A stretch of 64,000 nt of DNA from contig NC_091017.1 in NCBI RefSeq assembly GCF_041296385.1, forward strand, positions 78,917,055 to 78,981,054, written 5' to 3'. The translations under genes were made by a program, and so were the position numbers. This stretch comes from Aphelocoma coerulescens. Lineage: Eukaryota > Chordata > Aves > Passeriformes > Corvidae. Below are positions 49,030-59,700 of the stretch, in pieces. Positions within the stretch are counted from its first letter, which is position 1. Every line of letters begins with the position of its first letter. The notes under the pieces were generated by a model that searched no databases, had not been told where the DNA came from, and saw only the letters and a list, made by a program, of their open reading frames with translations.

Positions 49030-49180
49030 AAGCAGGGGTGTCTGTGGGGTGTCAGTAGGGGAGCAGGGATGTCAGTGGGGAAGCAGGGGTGCCTGTGGGG
49101 TGTCAGTAGGGGAGCAGGGATGTCAGTGGGGAAGCAGGGGTGGCTGTGGGGTGTCAGCATGGAAGCAGGGGTGCCTGCGA
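49030..49180. repeat. 51-bp tandem repeat upstream of Not gene B
   Basis: AAGCAGGGGTG anchors recur at 49030, 49081 and 49132, 51 bp apart, with a shortened copy at 49163. It ends about 95 bp before the TATA box. Confidence 0.88.
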
Positions 49181-49275
49181 GGTGCTCTGGCAGCCGGCGG
49201 GGTGTGCGCAGCCCCCGCCGCCCCCCCGCCGCCGCTTTGCATAGGATCGCGGCTGTCCCCGGCCCCCGCCCTCCA

Positions 49276-49281
49276 TATAAG
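49276..49281 (+). promoter_or_regulatory. TATA box of Not gene B
   Basis: TATAAG in CCATATAAGCGG, 40 bp upstream of the ATG and so again implying a very short 5' UTR. A near-octamer CTTTGCAT lies at 49235-49242, 34 bp upstream of it. Confidence 0.7.
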
Positions 49282-49315
49282 CGGCCGGGGCGGCGGCGGC
49301 CCCACCGGCCCGGCC

Positions 49316-49559
49316 ATGCTGCAGAGCCCGGCGCTCCCCCGGCCCGGGCCGCCGCCCCCCAAGACCCCGTTCCACATCGAAGCGCTGCTCGCCCGGGAGC
49401 CGCCTCGCCGCGGCCCCGCCGCCCCTGTGAGCCCCGGGCCGGCCCCGCGCTGGCCCTCAGCGGGACCCGCACCGGCCCCGGCAGCGCCACCGGCAGCGGG
49501 GCTGGGGCTGGGGCCGCTGCCCGGCGCCTGGGGCTGGGGCTGGGGCTGGCCCGGTGCAG
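49316..49559 (+). CDS. NOTO: Not gene B exon 1
   Basis: Encodes 81 residues plus one base, from [10 protein letters not shown] through [12 protein letters not shown] to GWGWPGA, ending at a GTGAGC donor. The start codon is the first ATG after the TATA box, in the context CGGCCATGC. Confidence 0.9.
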
Positions 49560-52500
49560 GTGAGCGGGGTCCGGCCGGGCGGGGGTGCGGGGCCGGGCGC
49601 GGAGCGGGGGATGCGGGGATGCGGGAGCCGCCGGCGGGCGCTCGGCCGGCACCGCCCCGCTGGGAAGGGACGGGGTCTGGGTCGCCGCAAAGCGCTCCGT
49701 TCCCCCGCTGCCGCTGCAGTTCGATTCCCCGCAGCCCCCGGAGCAGCCCCGAGCTGAAGCGTTGGGCTGCGGCTGGGGGACATGGAGAGGGAGAGGGAAA
49801 ACTTTCCTTCGAGGTTTTTTTCTCCTCTGTAAGTGATCAATATAGCGAGTCCTAACAATGAACGTTTTACCTGGGTTTTTTTTTTTCTGTTTATTTGGGT
49901 TTTTTTTTTTATGTTGCGAGGCAGTTTCTAACACACCTGCTGTCTCTGAACACTTTGAGAAAGAGCCTGGGGTTGATTCCTAAAGACGCTACGGGATTTT
50001 ACTAATCCATCATTCAGTCCCCAGCCCAGAAACTGGTGCAGAATATCCAAACTCACTGTTTATATTTGAGATGGAGACAAACACTTGGAGTAGATTTAAT
50101 AGTAAAAGACTAAACACAGCTAAAAAGACTATTCCAGCGCCTGGGCTGGTGGAAGGTGTCGGAGGTTGGAACTGTGGGTGATCCTTAAGGACCCTTCCAA
50201 CCCAAAGCAGTCTGTGATTCTGTGAGGTTTTACGGCTGACTTTACACACACTGGCATTTATTTCTGCTTTCATACATCAGGAAGGCACTTCACTGCCAGA
50301 CTTTTAATCAAAAACCTGCTGTAATTTCCCAAAGCCTCGCTCCAAAAATTAATTTCTTCACCTCTGCTTCTGTGTGGGTCCCTCTTCTCCCAAATTTGCC
50401 CTGATCCCTCTCTAATTTTCCTTTCTCTGCAATTTTTCACTCACAGAAGTGAAACTGCCTAGCGTTTTGTGGCACCTGGCTCTCAAAACTTCATATTTTT
50501 AGTGCAGAAGCATCTAAGGAAAAATGTTTTTGCTGATCTGTGGGTAAAATTTAGTGTGGTGATGGATGATACTGCCTGATCCATCAGGCTCTATTTTCAC
50601 TGTAACTTTGCAAGGACAATGATCAATTGATTTTAACAAAATATCTCTATTCAGAGTTTGTTTTTTTTTGAAATTAAGTATTCCTTTTTAGCATTCAGAG
50701 TGTGATCTTGCTGTTGTCCAGGCAAAACCTGCAGCCAGGCCCATATTCCATGTGTACAAGCAACTCCAGATTTGATCCTGATGCTACAATATTCAGATAC
50801 CAAAAGTATTTGCTGATCTTTCATTAAGTACTTAGCACAACTATTTTATATATTATTTCTTTCACGAGACAGCATCTGCAGAATTGTGTTAATCTTTGTA
50901 TTATATCAAACATACAGGTATGAAAACACAGTTAAACAATTTGCAGAGCTATTTCCACTCAGCATTTCATGTTGGAAATTACACTTGCCATTATCCCAGT
51001 GTTAAAATAGAAACAAAAAGTGATGGGTGAAATGATTTTAATGATGAAAATAGTTTTAGGTGCAATTACAGCTGTTAAGCTGTCAGGTCTCCATCCCACA
51101 AATCCTTGAACACACGCAGAACTTACACCCAATTAATGAAAATAAGTAGGTCAAGGTGCAGGTTTGTGCCTGGAGAACGTGACAACGTCAGTCATTAAAG
51201 GAGAGATAAGTAGCAGGTGTGAATGGGGATCATTATGTGCAGTATTTCCATAAAACTTAGAGCAACCTGGCTGGCCACAATATTTTGGAACAGCAGAGAT
51301 GGGGAGCCCTAATGGCCTGGTGCTGCCAGTGCGTTCAGTGCTTTCCACATGGAAAATCCCACCGGTTCTTATTAGTGGATTATTTTAAAGTGAATCTGTG
51401 GTGCCAGCAGTGCTGGCCTTCCCTGCCTCCTAAACCCTCCACGCTGTGCTGTGAGCCCTGGAGGAGTTCTCCAGCGCAATCACCTGGGCATGGCATCGCA
51501 GAATGCTTGGGCTTGGAAGGGATTTTCAAGGACCAACCCCTCTGCAGTGAGCAGGGACATCACCTGGATCAGGGAGGGTGAGGGATGAGGAAGGGGAGAC
51601 GCCACTGCTCTCAGTCAGGTGCCAGCTGGTGCCGAGGTAGTGCTGGTGTTGGATTGTATGTTAATTTATGCTAATTACGGTTATCCCCGGGCCACAGCTG
51701 GAGAGGAGACAGAGGCCAGATACACTTGTTAGTCCTGCTAAATCCTCGGCACCCTGGGAACTTTATTGGGAACAGAGGTGCAGGATGTGGTCCTGCATGA
51801 GCGCTGGATCCTGGACACTGAGCCCATGTGCCAAGGGAAGGGTAAAATCAGGGGCCAGTCTGGGGTAAACTCCCCCAAACTTTGAACATTTGTGATTTGG
51901 GGCTTCATGAGACAGAGATGGGATTTTTGTTCTGCAGCTCTTGATGCAATTTATTATCCTGTTACAAAGATCCTGAGCAGGCAGAGGACAAATTCTGCCC
52001 ACCTCACTGAGTGCTGATCTCTTTGGGTCTGGTGGCATGTCCAGGATTGTCCTTGGTGGACCCTGAGGGTAAAACCATAGGACAGGCCCTCAAAAGATCT
52101 TCTGCTCCAGCTTTTCGTGGGAAAGGGAGCCTAGATGAGGTTATGTAGTCAGGGACATCCCTGCTGGTTTTGCTGCTTTCTCCCTTAGTGCAGACCCCTT
52201 CAATTTTTGCTGCTTTCTCACAGGTCTGGAGCTGTCTCACTGTGTCGGGACCAACTCGCTGGGCCCCGCTGGGCCTTGGAGGTCGGGGGGGCCCTGCAAG
52301 ATGAAGAGGGTCCGCACAGTCTTCAAACCAGAGCAGCTGGAGCGGCTGGAGCAGGAGTTCCTGAAGCAGCAGTACATGGTGGGCACAGAGAGGGTGGACC
52401 TGGCTGCAACTCTGCATCTCACAGAGACTCAGGTAAGGGATGTGGGAGCTGGGCTGGTGAACTGATCCTGGGGCTGCTCTGTGGTGATGTTCCTGCTGGG

Positions 52501-53395
52501 AAGCGTGGTGGGAGGAGGACATGGTGCAAAGTGACCCGTGGGACACCCTGCTGCCAGGTGACATTGAAGAGATGTGCCTGGAGTTTGGATGGTTTCTGGA
52601 TAAGATTTCTGAATCCATGAAGTGGAACAAAAAGCATTCAGGAGCACAGCCCTACTGTGCTTTAGAGTTCGAGCTGGGTTGGTTGATGTGTCTGCGTTGT
52701 TACGATCCTCTGGACACTGTGTTTCAAGGGTCCTTTCATGACACTGGATATAACTCTTTCCCTGCTCTTCCCAAGGAGTTCCTGCTCCTCCCACAATAAA
52801 CTGCTTGTTTAGTGTGGAAAGAACGAGCCAGGTGATCTTCCACAGTGGGATCTAAATTCAGCTGGGGAAAAGAGAGAGCAAAGCAAGGCCAGTTCTGGGG
52901 GGACAAGGGATAATTATTGGCGGTCTCATCATGTCCTCTGGCAGCTGCAGTCCTGGGGATGGGTTCAGGGGCTCCTTAGGAAGCTGCTGCCTTCACTTCC
53001 CTGGCCAGAATCTCCTCCGTGCAGCTGCATCCCCCTCTCCCCGATCCTTTCCCATCACCGCTCTGCCCTCCGTTGTTTCACCTCCTCCTATTCTCATTCA
53101 CTATTCCCTGAGGGAATAATGCATGTCTCCATTTCAAGGAACTCTGCTTTTTGGGGATATCCACCTCAGAAGCATGTGGTATTGGAAAAGGGCTCCTGGA
53201 GCCCTTGGATTAAGCTGTCGTGCCTTTCTCATCCAGGTGAAAGTCTGGTTCCAGAACCGGAGGATCAAGTGGAGGAAGCAGAGCATGGAGCAGAAAGCAG
53301 CAAAGCTGTCACAATTTGGGGTGATCCAGCCTGCCAGTGCCGACTCCACAGACAGCAAGGAGAACGAGGAGGACACCGTGGACGTGGAGCTTTGA
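49316..53395 (+). CDS. NOTO: Not-family homeobox gene B (notochord homeobox, NOTO orthologue), 203 aa
   Basis: Homeodomain repressor of the Not/flh/NOTO family. Exons are 49316-49559, 52224-52432 and 53237-53395, with phases 1 and 0 exactly as in gene A, so the product is 203 residues. Residues 19-25 (FHIEALL) form an eh1-type motif. Residues 82-88 (GLELSHC) match human NOTO GLELAHC. The homeodomain is residues 108-167 ([20 protein letters not shown]...[16 protein letters not shown]), with Gln50 and the intron between residues 44 and 45. This is close to the family's typical sequence ([15 protein letters not shown]). The tail is acidic ([13 protein letters not shown]). A WGWGWGW run ends exon 1. 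Of the two paralogues this looks the more conserved. The chick numbering (CNOT1 or CNOT2) is unresolved. Confidence 0.94.
50130..50228 (+). mobile_element. CR1 LINE tail in Not gene B intron 1
   Basis: GATCCTTAAGGACCCTTCCA, then ACCCAAAGCAGTCTGTGATT and CTGTGAGG. Confidence 0.78.
51485..51570 (-). mobile_element. CR1 LINE tail in Not gene B intron 1
   Basis: CGCAGAATGCTTGGGCTTGG, AAGGGATTTTCAAGGACC and GAGCAGGGACATCACCTGGA. Confidence 0.7.
52224..52432 (+). CDS. NOTO: Not gene B exon 2 (homeodomain helices 1-2)
   Basis: Follows a TTTCTCACAG acceptor and reads [14 protein letters not shown], then [19 protein letters not shown] through LHLTETQ, ending at a GTAAGG donor in phase 0. Confidence 0.95.
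52433..53236 (+). other. Not gene B intron 2
   Basis: An 804-bp intron of unique sequence with normal splice sites. No repeat or gene was seen. Confidence 0.75.
53237..53395 (+). CDS. NOTO: Not gene B exon 3 (recognition helix and C-terminus)
   Basis: [16 protein letters not shown] follows a normal pyrimidine-rich CTTTCTCATCCAG acceptor. The exon ends DTVDVEL with a TGA at 53393-53395. Confidence 0.95.
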   Translation: MKVWFQNRRIKWRKQSMEQKAAKLSQFGVIQPASADSTDSKENEEDTVDVEL

Positions 53396-54589
53396 GCAGC
53401 CGAGGAGATCAGGCTGGTTTTTGATGCCTGGGGATGTGTCTGTGCCGCTTTGGTCCAAGCGAGACTCATCTGAGAGCTGGAGCTACAGGACTAAACTGCA
53501 GCCAGCTGGAGGGAACCCCCCTGAATTTCTTCGGCTGCTGTTTGGTAGCTCTGTGCTGTAACTCCTGGGGCTTCATCACTTGATGGCAGGTGATCTCCTG
53601 TTTGCTCTTGAAGCACCAAGACACACAAAAAAATTCCAGCAGAGAGACTGGGGTGACAATCAGGGTATCTCTGGTGCTGGGGTGACAGAGGGTAACTTTG
53701 ATGTTGGGGTGATAATCAGAGAGTCTCTGATGCTGGGCAGACAATCGGATGCTGTCTCTGATTGCTCTGAGCACAAGGGCATTTAAAACCAGGGTCACAT
53801 ATGTTACGTGTGGCAGTGTGCTCCAAGGAGTGAGGAGAATCTCCCTGATTGCTTTTCCTTAACTTGACTCCCGTGTTTGATGCTCAGATCAATCACAACC
53901 AAAAACCCCCAGACTGGGAAGCCCTTTGCTCCCACCTGCAGACCCATTGCTCCTGCAATGCGATGAGCAGGGTCTGATCCTGCCCTGGAGCAGAAGTGCC
54001 TCCTCTTGTCAGTGCCTTGGTTTACCTGTGCCTTTTTTACGGCTTCCCAAACCTGGATTCAGAGCCCAGTGGTCTCTGTCCCCTGGCACTGCCGTCCTTG
54101 CCCGAGGTGTGTACGCTGCTGCTGCTGCTGCAGGGAGCAGGCCCCGGGCTGGCCGAGGTGCAGGGAGGGAGGCTGCTGTAAAACCAGCTTCCCAACACCT
54201 CTGCTGCTTCAGACGACCCCCTGCCCCGCGTCCAGATGTGCCATTCTGGCCAGACAGCAGCTGCTCTGTTCTCTCCTCATTATCCGTGCAGGTGCCCTGG
54301 GACACAGCACCTGGAGCGCTTGGAGCACATCTGCAGTGGCCCAATGCAGTTACCAGCTGGATTTCTGGGGGGGGAGGGAGGGCTTTGGGGGGTCAGGACT
54401 AAGGACTCAGGCTGTCACCTTGCCTTGCTACAGCTGCTCAGGGTAGCAGCCACCACAGTCCGTCAGCTCAGGATAATTCTGTCTCTTCCTGACCTAGAAC
54501 ACTGTATATCACTCTACTCTTATATTGTTATTTATAGAAATATCTTTTTTTTTTTTTGCCTTAATAAGTGTCACTTATTTATTTACCTT

Positions 54590-54601
54590 AATAAAAATAA
54601 A
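54590..54601 (+). terminator. Candidate poly(A) signals of Not gene B
   Basis: Two abutting AATAAA hexamers in an AT-rich stretch, about 1.2 kb after the stop codon. A third AATAAA is at 54757-54762. Which one is used cannot be told from sequence. The stretch 53396-54760 is the probable 3' UTR and holds no other gene. Confidence 0.5.
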
Positions 54602-54984
54602 GTTAATTTTAAAAAGAGAGATGGAATGAGTGTCAAAAAAAACCAGAAGGAAAAATTTCCAAGTACTCGCTTTAATGTTAAATTGAAATTAGTAACAAAA
54701 AAATTAAACCAAATGTATTTTCATCCTTCTCAAAAGAGTTTGAGGATTTTTTTCTTAATAAACTGTTTTGGACAAAAGATATACTAAAGATCTTTTTTTC
54801 AATTGATTGATGACCCCATATCAAAGTAGATGAAGGGAGTTATTAACTCTGGGCTGGTTCCTGCAGAGATGAAACTACATTTTCATTAAGACAAGTCATG
54901 CCTGGTGAGTATGGGGTGCTCAGGCTCCTGGAGAACAAGGACCTGTGTCTGCAGGTGGATCTGGCCAAGCCCTCTTTGCAGCTC

Positions 54985-55200
54985 CTGCTCTGCCAGCCTG
55001 AGGGGCTGGAGCGAGTCCAGGAGGGGAACGGAGCTGGGAAGGCTCTGGAGCCCCAGGAGCGGCTGAGGGAGCTGGAAAGGGGCTCAGGCTGGAGCAAAGG
55101 AGGCTCCGGGGGGACCTTGTGGCTCTGCACAAGTCCCTGACAGGAGGGGGCAGCCGGGGGGGTCGGGCTCTGCTCCCAGGGAACAGGGACAGGAGGAGAG
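54985..55200 (+). mobile_element. CR1 LINE 3' fragment, left half of an interrupted copy
   Basis: GCAAAGGAGGCTCCGGGGGG, ACAAGTCCCTGACAGGAGGG and GGGAACAGGGACAGGAGGAG. The element resumes at about 55405 after an inserted CR1. Confidence 0.83.
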
Positions 55201-55392
55201 GAATCACAGAATCACTGAGGCTGGAAAATCCCTCCAGGGTCACTGAGTCCAAGCTGTGCCTGATCCCCACCTTGTCCCCAGCCCAGAGCACTGAGTGCCA
55301 CGTCCAGGCCTTCCCTGGACACCTCCAGGGATGGGGACACCAAACCGCCCCGGGCAGCCCCGTCCAATGCCCATTCCACTGTTTCCATGAAG
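55201..55392 (-). mobile_element. CR1 LINE tail inserted in another CR1
   Basis: Starts with a CR1 terminus in reverse (AATCACAGAATCACTGAGGC), then GTGCCACGTCCAGGCCTTCC and GGGCAGCCCCGTCCAATGCC. It interrupts the plus-strand copy between GGACAGGAGGAGAGG and TGCCTCAGGTTGTGACAGGG. Confidence 0.83.
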
Positions 55393-55404
55393 AAATCACT
55401 GTGG

Positions 55405-55665
55405 AAACTGCCTCAGGTTGTGACAGGGGAAGTTTATATGGGATAATGGGGAAAATTCATTCACGGAAAGGGCTGTCCAGCCCTGGCACAGCTGCCCAGG
55501 GCAGTGGGGAGTCCACATCCCTGGGGGGGATTTAAAAGCTGTGTGGATGTGTCACATGGGGACATGCCTCAGCTGTGGCCTTGGCAGTGCCAGGGAACAT
55601 TGGACTCGTTAGTCTTAGAGGGTTTTCCCCACATAACTATTCCATGGCTCTCTGAGGATGTAATG
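55405..55665 (+). mobile_element. CR1 LINE 3' fragment, right half of the interrupted copy
   Basis: CTGCCTCAGGTTGTGACAGG, AAAGGGCTGTCCAGCCCTGG, GTGTGGATGTGTCACATGGG and GAGGGTTTTCCCCACATAAC continue the plus-strand element. Confidence 0.83.
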
Positions 55666-56389
55666 GCAACAGGAGTCAGGGCAGCATTGTCCCACCTGTG
55701 CCTTGTCCTTGTGGCCCCTGCCATGGGCAGTGTGATGGAGCACAGCCTGCGCTGGCTCCACCGCCGCTGGATCCCACAGCACGGGCAGGGATCGCGGCCC
55801 TGGCAGCCTGTTTGTCCCTTGTCACGCGGCCGGGTGGCCGGAGCGGTGTCCGGCCCTGCGGCTACGCTGTGGGTCAGTGTCCAGTCCTGCGGCCGTGCTC
55901 CAGCTGCTGTTCTGGGCATGGAGGGGGCAGCTTCAGCCTTGTCACCCGGTGTCGTGTCCCCGCCACGAGCCGACAGTGACATCTAGTGACTCCAAATCAC
56001 TCCCCAAAGCCCCGAATACGGAATTGTCCCAAATTCCCAACCGTGCTCCCGCCGCCTGCTCAGCGAGGCGCGGGGCTCAGCCTCAGCGCTCTGAATTAGT
56101 AAATACAACCAAACACGCATTTCCGCGGACTTCAAGGCTTTGCAGACCCCCAAGCAGGAGGTAGTGAGGGCAGACTGGCCACAGTAGCGTGTTTTGAAGG
56201 CTTTTTTGGGGAAAGTCGGGCCAGTTTTGGGTGCGCGAGGCAGTGGGCGATGCCTCCTCTTTCCACGAGGGGAGACCTCAAGTGAGGGGGCAACTTGTGT
56301 TCCCGCTTGACAGGGCTGTGACGGCTATTCCTCTACCATTAAATAATAATTAATAATAGGGGAGAAACAGCAAACTCTTGTACGATTAG
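55666..56389. other. Intergenic region before the SMYD5 promoter
   Basis: Unique sequence with moderate GC content and an AT-rich patch (about 56336-56360). No gene signal. Confidence 0.6.
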
Positions 56390-56636
56390 GGGTGGCAGTG
56401 GGAGCGCCCCGGCCCCGTTTTGGGGCGTTTTGGCGGTGTTTTCAGACGCTGGCAGGGGCTGTGAAAGGGGGGGCTAAGATGGCCGCCGGCCCCCGCGCGC
56501 CCCGGGGCTGAGGGGGGCGATGGCGAGCGCGGGCCCCTGAGGGGCGCAGGGGGCGGGGGAGGAGGAGGAGGAAGAGGAGGAGGAAGAGGAAGAGGCGCTG
56601 CCCGGCGGGTCAGGGCGGGGAAGTCGCCGCCCGAAG
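56390..56636 (+). promoter_or_regulatory. SMYD5 CpG-island promoter with YY1-like sites and short upstream ORFs
   Basis: GC-rich and TATA-less. An AAGATGGCCGCC element at 56476-56487 and an AAGATGGCGGCC element overlapping the start codon (56634-56645) match the YY1 core. Upstream ATGs at 56479 (stop 56509-56511) and 56520 (stop 56538-56540) open 10- and 6-codon reading frames. They matter only if the transcript starts upstream of them. A GGA/GAA-rich run lies at about 56558-56592. Confidence 0.6.
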
Positions 56637-56702
56637 ATGGCGGCCGCGGCGGGGGGACACGCCGGGGCTGCGGCGGAGGCGCGGTTCATCAGCAGCGCCA
56701 AG
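56637..56702 (+). CDS. SMYD5: SMYD5 exon 1
   Basis: [20 protein letters not shown] followed by Ala-Lys, then a GTGAGC donor in phase 0. The ATG sits inside a YY1-like AAGATGGCGGC. Confidence 0.9.
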
Positions 56703-59700
56703 GTGAGCAGCCCGCGGTCTCCCCTCCGTGAGGGTCCCTCCCTTCCCGCCCAGCCTGGGGGGACAGAGGGAGTAGAAGCCCACAGGGTCCCCTCGGGATG
56801 GAGCGGTTCCCTCAGCCTCCGGGTATGACTCGGCTTCGGGCGCGTCCCTGACCCGCGATTGTTCCTCGACAGGGAAAGGGCTTGTTCGCCACCAAAAACA
56901 TCCGCAAAGGGGAAACAGTGTTCGTGGAGAGGCCGGTGGTGTCATCCCAGTTCCTCTGGAACGCCCTGTACAACTACCGAGGTGAGCGGCTGGCGCTGGT
57001 GGCACGTCCCCATCCCCGTCACCTGTCCTGGTGAGGTGACCGCGGGACCCCAGAGGAGCTGCCCTGTACCGCGGGGAGGGTTCGGGTTTGTCTTAGTACC
57101 TCTGTAAAGGTGGCCCTGCTGCCTTTTCTACTTTTGCACGAAACTGTTGACAAGTTCAGGTATTGTCTGAGGGATGGTGACTTCCGCCAGCTCTGGAAGA
57201 ATGTGCCAGGTGCCACCATAGAATCTTGGAATGGGTGGGCTTGGAAGGGACCTTAAAGATCATATTCCACCCCTGCGGTGGGCAGGGACACCTTGCCCTA
57301 GCCCAGGTTGCTTCAAGCCCCACCCCCTTGTTCTTCTCTGATGTTGGTACCAGTCATGTTGTCTTGCCCTGAGTTCTGGCCTCTTTCCTTTCCAAAGGCT
57401 TTCCTGTGGCATGTGTCTGTCCATCCATCCATCCATCCATCCATCCATCCATCCATCCATCCACCCATCCTTCTTTGCTGTCTCTCCACAGCCTGTGATC
57501 ACTGCCTGCGGGCGCTGGAGACAGCGGAGGAGAACGCCCAGCGCCTGCTGGGGAAGAGCTCTCTGGTGCTGCCTCACCCGGAGCAGTGCAGCATCCGGAA
57601 AGACCTGCACCAGCAGTGTCCCCGCTGCCAGGTACGGGACTGCCTGGAGCCACCCTGGTCTTCTTGGGATCGTTGAGTCCTTTCCATCCAGCCAGGCCCT
57701 TGTGCTGTCTGCCTTTCCATGCTATGGGCTAAAGAACCAGGGCTCTGCTGGTCAGGAAGGGGGCACAGCTGGCTTTAGGAGTCCCTTTTCCTGCTGCCAC
57801 AGCTAATGCCAGTGCTGTCCCTCGCTCTAGGTGACGTACTGCAGTGCAGAATGCAGGCAGGCAGCTCTGGAGCAGTACCACCAGGTCCTCTGCCTCGGCC
57901 CATCGCGGGACGACCCCACGCACCCCCTCAACAAGCTGCAGGAGGCGTGGAGGTAGGGCCTGACCTGCCTGCTGCTCCACGGCCAGGGGAGGTGGCTCTC
58001 CTGGGCTGGCTCCGTGCTTTGCATCCCTGCAAAAGGGGGCTGGAGGGTGGGGATGGCCGTGGGATACTGCCAGGCTCTTCCTCCTGGTTGGATGATGGGG
58101 TGTTGGCAGCCCGAGGGTTTGGACACGCAGCTGAGCACTCCTTGTTTTTCTCCCAGTCAAGAGCTACAAAGCACTGAGCTGCACATCCCTCACTCCTGCA
58201 GTTTCATGGTGTTCCTGCAGATCTCCACCCTCTGGGAGATCCTCCTTGTAGCGTCTCATGGGCCCATAAATTTCTGTCCCTGCTTTCAAAAAAAAAGGCC
58301 TCAGAGGGGATAAGCAACATCCCTGACCCAAACCTTGTCCCAAGCCCCAGCTGAGTTACCAGCATGGAAGGGGATTGTTTGTATGGCTGGAGCAGGAAGG
58401 TGGCTGCAGGTTCCTCTCCACTGGATCCCCACACAGCGGTGCTGCACTGACCACTTTGGTGTGATGGATCAGTGCAGGCCTGGCCACACGTATGGCAGCT
58501 GCCTCTGCCTCCCTCCAGCTTTTTGTTCCCATGCCAGCCCTGACCTGCTCATCTCTTCTGCATCCTAATCCCACAGAAACATGCATTATCCCCCGGAGAC
58601 TTCCAGCATCATGCTGATGGCCAGGATGGTCGCCACCATCAAACAGGTACAGTGGGTGGTTTTGTTACCTGTTGGGGAAGTTATTCCCAAGGCTCTGTTT
58701 CCTTGGCCTGGCTTTCTCAGCATTTATTCTGACAAATCTCCCTCTCTCTGGGCTGTGGAGGAAAGTGGTGTTGGTGCAATGCCTCTGCTTGATTCTTTTG
58801 TCAGGCTAAAGACAAGGAATCGTGGATCAAGGCCTTCTCCCAGTTCTGCAGCAAGACAGCGAATGAAGAAGAGGAGATTGTGCACAAGCTGCTGGGGGAC
58901 AAATTTAAGGTAAGACCCAGCAGCTCTTGAATCCTTGAGCTTTCCTTCTCCTGCCTGTGTCTGTGAGCCCACAGGTGCAGAAGCCTCATTGCAGCGGGGA
59001 TGGGAAACACTGGAAATTCCAGGCTTAGAGGGAGGGCCCTGCCAGTGGGGAAGTGGGCTGCTTAGAGGGTTTTGGCCTTGTGGTGCTCCCATGGGATGTG
59101 CTGCTCCTTCCTGTGGGGGAGATGTTCCTGCAGTGGGCTGGGACAGCGTGATATTTAGCTGCTGAGTAGGTGGCTTTTGCTGCTAAAATGAGTGGATTTC
59201 ACGGCTGTGAGGGCAGCAGCCTCCAGCCGTGCAGGGCAGGCCGAGGAGCCTGAGTCCTTCCAGAGCCTCTGGCCTGTGCTGGGCTCAGCCTCAGCCCGGG
59301 GCTGGCGCCCACAGCCCCTCCCACCCTGACCGTGCTGCCACGTCCTGCCAGGGCCAGCTGGAGCTGCTGCGCTTGCTCTTCACCGAAGCCCTCTATGACG
59401 AATATCTCAGCAGGGTGAGTGGATCTGCTTCCCAAATAGCCCAGGAGCATTGGCCAGGGCTTGCTTCCCCCAAAGCTCCCTGTGGCTTTTGAGGCATTGC
59501 AGAGCGAGGTGCTCCTGCAGGCCGGCCTGGACTCAGTTCCTTTCTGCTCTCCCTTGGGCAGTGGTTCACTCCAGAAGGATTTCGATCCCTCTTTGCCCTC
59601 GTCGGGACCAATGGCCAAGGCATAGGAACCAGGTAATGGGGCTTTGTGGGCGCTCCTTGCAGGGCAGGGGAGATGTGGAATGTAAGTGGCTGGGTTTAAG

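Larger units (their letters stand above)
39660..49200. other. Intergenic region between Not genes A and B
   Basis: No gene was supported. Contents are purine-rich degenerate repeats (about 40330-40580), clustered TAATCC motifs (40622-40842), AT-rich unique blocks (about 42450-42720, 43380-43830, 45690-46400, 47640-47960), a CR1 tail (44608-44770), a TAAAA array (46556-46686), a 20-bp minisatellite (47011-47495) and a 51-bp repeat (49030-49180). Enhancers of the Not genes are expected here. Confidence 0.65.
49560..52223 (+). other. Not gene B intron 1
   Basis: A 2.66-kb intron, clearly more AT-rich than its surroundings and mostly unique sequence. It contains a CR1 tail at 50130-50228 (plus) and another at 51485-51570 (minus), poly-T runs near 49880-49912, and a T-box-like AGGTGTGAA at 51214-51222. 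Confidence 0.7.
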
